Source of the DNA: JAWXUK01 sp044432725
GTDB lineage: Bacteria; Bacillota; Clostridia; Oscillospirales; Oscillospiraceae
Direction of reading: 5' to 3'
Assembly: GCA_044432725.1 (NCBI GenBank)
Contig: JAWXUL010000030.1
Coordinates: 1 to 31,865 of the forward strand
Length of the DNA: 31,865 bases
Shown: positions 30,026 to 31,865 of the stretch, one piece after another
How positions within the stretch are numbered: position 1 is the stretch's first letter
Layout of the letters: each line of letters opens with the position of its first letter
Position numbers and translations under genes: made by a program
The notes under the pieces: model-generated
What the model was told of the DNA's origin: nothing
The model's input: only the letters and a program-made list of their open reading frames with translations
Databases searched by the model: none

Positions 30026-31807
30026 TTAACCCTTCTTGACATACCATTCATCCAAACGAATGTCTGAACGATAACGGATATTACCAAATTCCATATCTTC
30101 TGGCACAAAAATACGATTTGTGTTGATATAGGTACAGTCATTGGTTGTGACAATGGGTACTCTGTACATGGTGTTTCTGTCTAATTCTTGCATTTCTGCC
30201 CAAACTTTGTTATATGCGTCAATGCTGACTGCGCCTTCCAGTTGCAAGGTCAAATCATCAAATTCATCTGTCCCCACCAAATCGCTGAGATAATTGGCTG
30301 TAGAGAGATATTCCACATACCAGTCTGTGGGGCCTTGCGCTGCGTAACCTTTCAGCAAAATATCATACTCTCTTTGCATATACATCGCATCATTACCAGC
30401 AGTTTTCTCTACGATTACTGTCAAACCAATGGCTTCCAAAGACTCTTTTATTTTTGCAAGCATGGCAATACTGTTGGCGTCAGAGTGATAGTGGTGGATT
30501 CTGATGGGACGTTCCACGTCATAGCCTGATTCTATCAGCAATCTTTTCGCTTCATCTAAATTTTGTTCACTGAGAAATGAGGTGTATGCACTGTTCCCAG
30601 TGCGAGAAAAGTCGGAAGTAGCATTTCCAAGATAGACCTCTTCTGCGATACCGGCTCTATCGATGGCTGTGGAAATCGCTTGACGCAACAAGTAATTTTG
30701 CATGGGGTAGTTCTCTTCTCTATCTGCGTCAAAGTCGGTGACCATTACCACTTCGCCATCCTCGTCCTTGACTTCCTTGCCATCTTCATCTAATTGTGGC
30801 ACCTGAGGAAGATCCTCGTAGCCACCCATTAAATTGAATACAAAATAGCGATAAAATAGCACGTTTACGTAATATTCATCAAATCCTGCCATATTTCGAT
30901 AGGAAACCATGTCAGTGGTACTACTTGTGGTGTAATAGTCAATGTACATGGATTGATAGGCACCATATAAAATAACACGTTCGATGTCGGAATGTACATC
31001 ATAATAATATGGATTATGAATCAGTTCTAAATCATTATCTGCGTTGACACGATCCACCATATACATACCAGAACAGACTGGATTTGTATAGAAAGCAATC
31101 ATCTCCTCGGTTCCATCTGTAATGGTAGAGGGGTCAATGTGTGCCAAAGCATGTCGTGGCATAACCACAAATTGGGTCAGTGTCAAGGGGAAGGAACTGT
31201 AAGGATTTGCCAAGGTGATGGTGATCGTATTCCCATCAGTCGAGAGCCCTTCTAGGGAGTGGGTGCCACCGTTCTCCCAAGACTGCACCCCTACTTCTTT
31301 CCATTCTGCAGCACCTTTGATTTGTTGCAATGCGTTCGCCACAACGTTGGTTGTACCAGCACACAAAAGAGCCGATTCGATGCTGAACACCACATCATCT
31401 GCTGTGAGTGGGGTGCCATCAGACCATTGCAAGCCTTCTTTCAATGCAAGGGTATAAGTCAAACCATCTGCAGAGGTATTGACGAGTTCAGCAAGTTCTG
31501 AATTGATTTCTGTAAAAGTTGCATCTGTCCCCAGTAAGCCCAACCAAGTCAGTTGTCCGATAAAGGAAGCTTGTTTCCAAGGGATACCTGTGGTGGAATC
31601 CCCTGAACGTGCGATTTTTAATATATTTCCATCAATGTAATCCACATCGTTGGCTTCTTTCCATATATTGAAAAAATACAAACCACAAACAATGGCAACG
31701 ATGCTAAGAGATAAAATAGTAATACTCAGTTTTGCTTTTTTTAATTTTTGTGCCACTTCAACGGCAGAAGAGGAGTATTGGTGTTGTTCTTTGTTTGTAT
31801 CACTCAT
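30026..31807 (-). CDS. Membrane-anchored family 5 solute-binding protein (paralogue 2)
   Basis: The 593-aa protein is a second OppA-like binding protein with an uncleaved N-terminal helix (about residues 27-47, LSITILSLSIVAIVCGLYFF) after a short charged cytoplasmic segment, and no lipobox Cys. Family features include GLTYTLALKEGLQWSDGTPL, LTADDVVFSIESALL and LLRQAISTAIDRAGIAEEVY. It matches paralogue 1 along its length and ends FGNIRYRSDIRLDEWYVKKG. An acidic insert of about 25 residues with repeated DEDGKEV-like units (around 347-372) is absent from paralogue 1. AAGGAG (31815-31820) supports the ATG at 31807. Only 58 bases upstream are in the window, so its promoter or operon partners lie beyond the right edge. 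Confidence 0.87.
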   Translation of the reverse strand: MSDTNKEQHQYSSSAVEVAQKLKKAKLSITILSLSIVAIVCGLYFFNIWKEANDVDYIDGNILKIARSGDSTTGIPWKQASFIGQLTWLGLLGTDATFTEINSELAELVNTSADGLTYTLALKEGLQWSDGTPLTADDVVFSIESALLCAGTTNVVANALQQIKGAAEWKEVGVQSWENGGTHSLEGLSTDGNTITITLANPYSSFPLTLTQFVVMPRHALAHIDPSTITDGTEEMIAFYTNPVCSGMYMVDRVNADNDLELIHNPYYYDVHSDIERVILYGAYQSMYIDYYTTSSTTDMVSYRNMAGFDEYYVNVLFYRYFVFNLMGGYEDLPQVPQLDEDGKEVKDEDGEVVMVTDFDADREENYPMQNYLLRQAISTAIDRAGIAEEVYLGNATSDFSRTGNSAYTSFLSEQNLDEAKRLLIESGYDVERPIRIHHYHSDANSIAMLAKIKESLEAIGLTVIVEKTAGNDAMYMQREYDILLKGYAAQGPTDWYVEYLSTANYLSDLVGTDEFDDLTLQLEGAVSIDAYNKVWAEMQELDRNTMYRVPIVTTNDCTYINTNRIFVPEDMEFGNIRYRSDIRLDEWYVKKG

Positions 31808-31865
31808 CTTGTTTCTCCTTTTGCTTTTTCTTCATCATAATTTGGATTTTTAGCTCGTTTACCCT

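Overview
The window reads as chromosome of a low-GC, Gram-positive anaerobe of the Clostridia. The evidence is A+T-rich DNA, strong AGGAGG ribosome-binding sites, consensus sigma-A promoters, an oxygen-defence flavodiiron protein, an acyl-CoA dehydrogenase, S-layer-homology and lipoprotein surface proteins, and a possible SpoIIM relative. A Lachnospirales or Anaerotignum-like host is my guess and is not proven by the sequence. I see no rRNA, tRNA, CRISPR array, phage or intact insertion sequence.

Layout. (1) 1-3.4 kb: repeat-rich intergenic DNA with a leftward and a rightward promoter, then an operon of an unknown 157-aa protein, a DUF3842 protein and malic enzyme. A SpoIIM-like membrane protein converges on it. 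(2) 3.5-8.5 kb, minus strand: a secreted SLH/CAP protein, then a DUF4358 lipoprotein, an AlgI-like MBOAT O-acyltransferase and a DHHW/AlgJ-like protein, which together look like a cell-surface polymer acylation operon. (3) 8.6-12.1 kb: an RluA-type pseudouridine synthase diverging from yceD(DUF177)-rpmF, then an amidohydrolase and a nitroreductase. (4) 12.2-15.9 kb: a three-part fusion (acyl-CoA dehydrogenase, ETF-alpha FAD domain, rubredoxin) followed by a class A flavodiiron protein. This looks like a compact route from an acyl-CoA (or another reductant) to O2. (5) 15.9-20.2 kb: an odd RNase H-like protein with a Lys-rich linker and a RelB/DinJ-like C-terminus, a long non-coding stretch, then a degenerate EAL-HDOD protein coupled to a second AlgX/DHHW-like protein. 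(6) 20.2-24.5 kb: a four-gene Mn/Zn-type ABC importer and a flavodoxin. (7) 24.6-31.8 kb, minus strand: a triple-PAS diguanylate cyclase, a membrane diguanylate cyclase paired with a membrane-anchored family 5 solute-binding protein, and a paralogous solute-binding protein.

Two themes recur. Cyclic-di-GMP signalling (two GGDEF proteins and one degenerate EAL-HDOD protein) sits among genes for surface polymer modification and extracellular ligand binding. Small non-coding repeats are scattered between genes, including a MITE-like family with terminal inverted repeats and apparent 4-bp target duplications (12188-12348, 16867-17030 and a degenerate short form at 14527-14589). The most novel-looking items are the acyl-CoA dehydrogenase/ETF/rubredoxin plus flavodiiron pair, the RNase H-antitoxin-like fusion, and the GGDEF plus anchored binding-protein pair.
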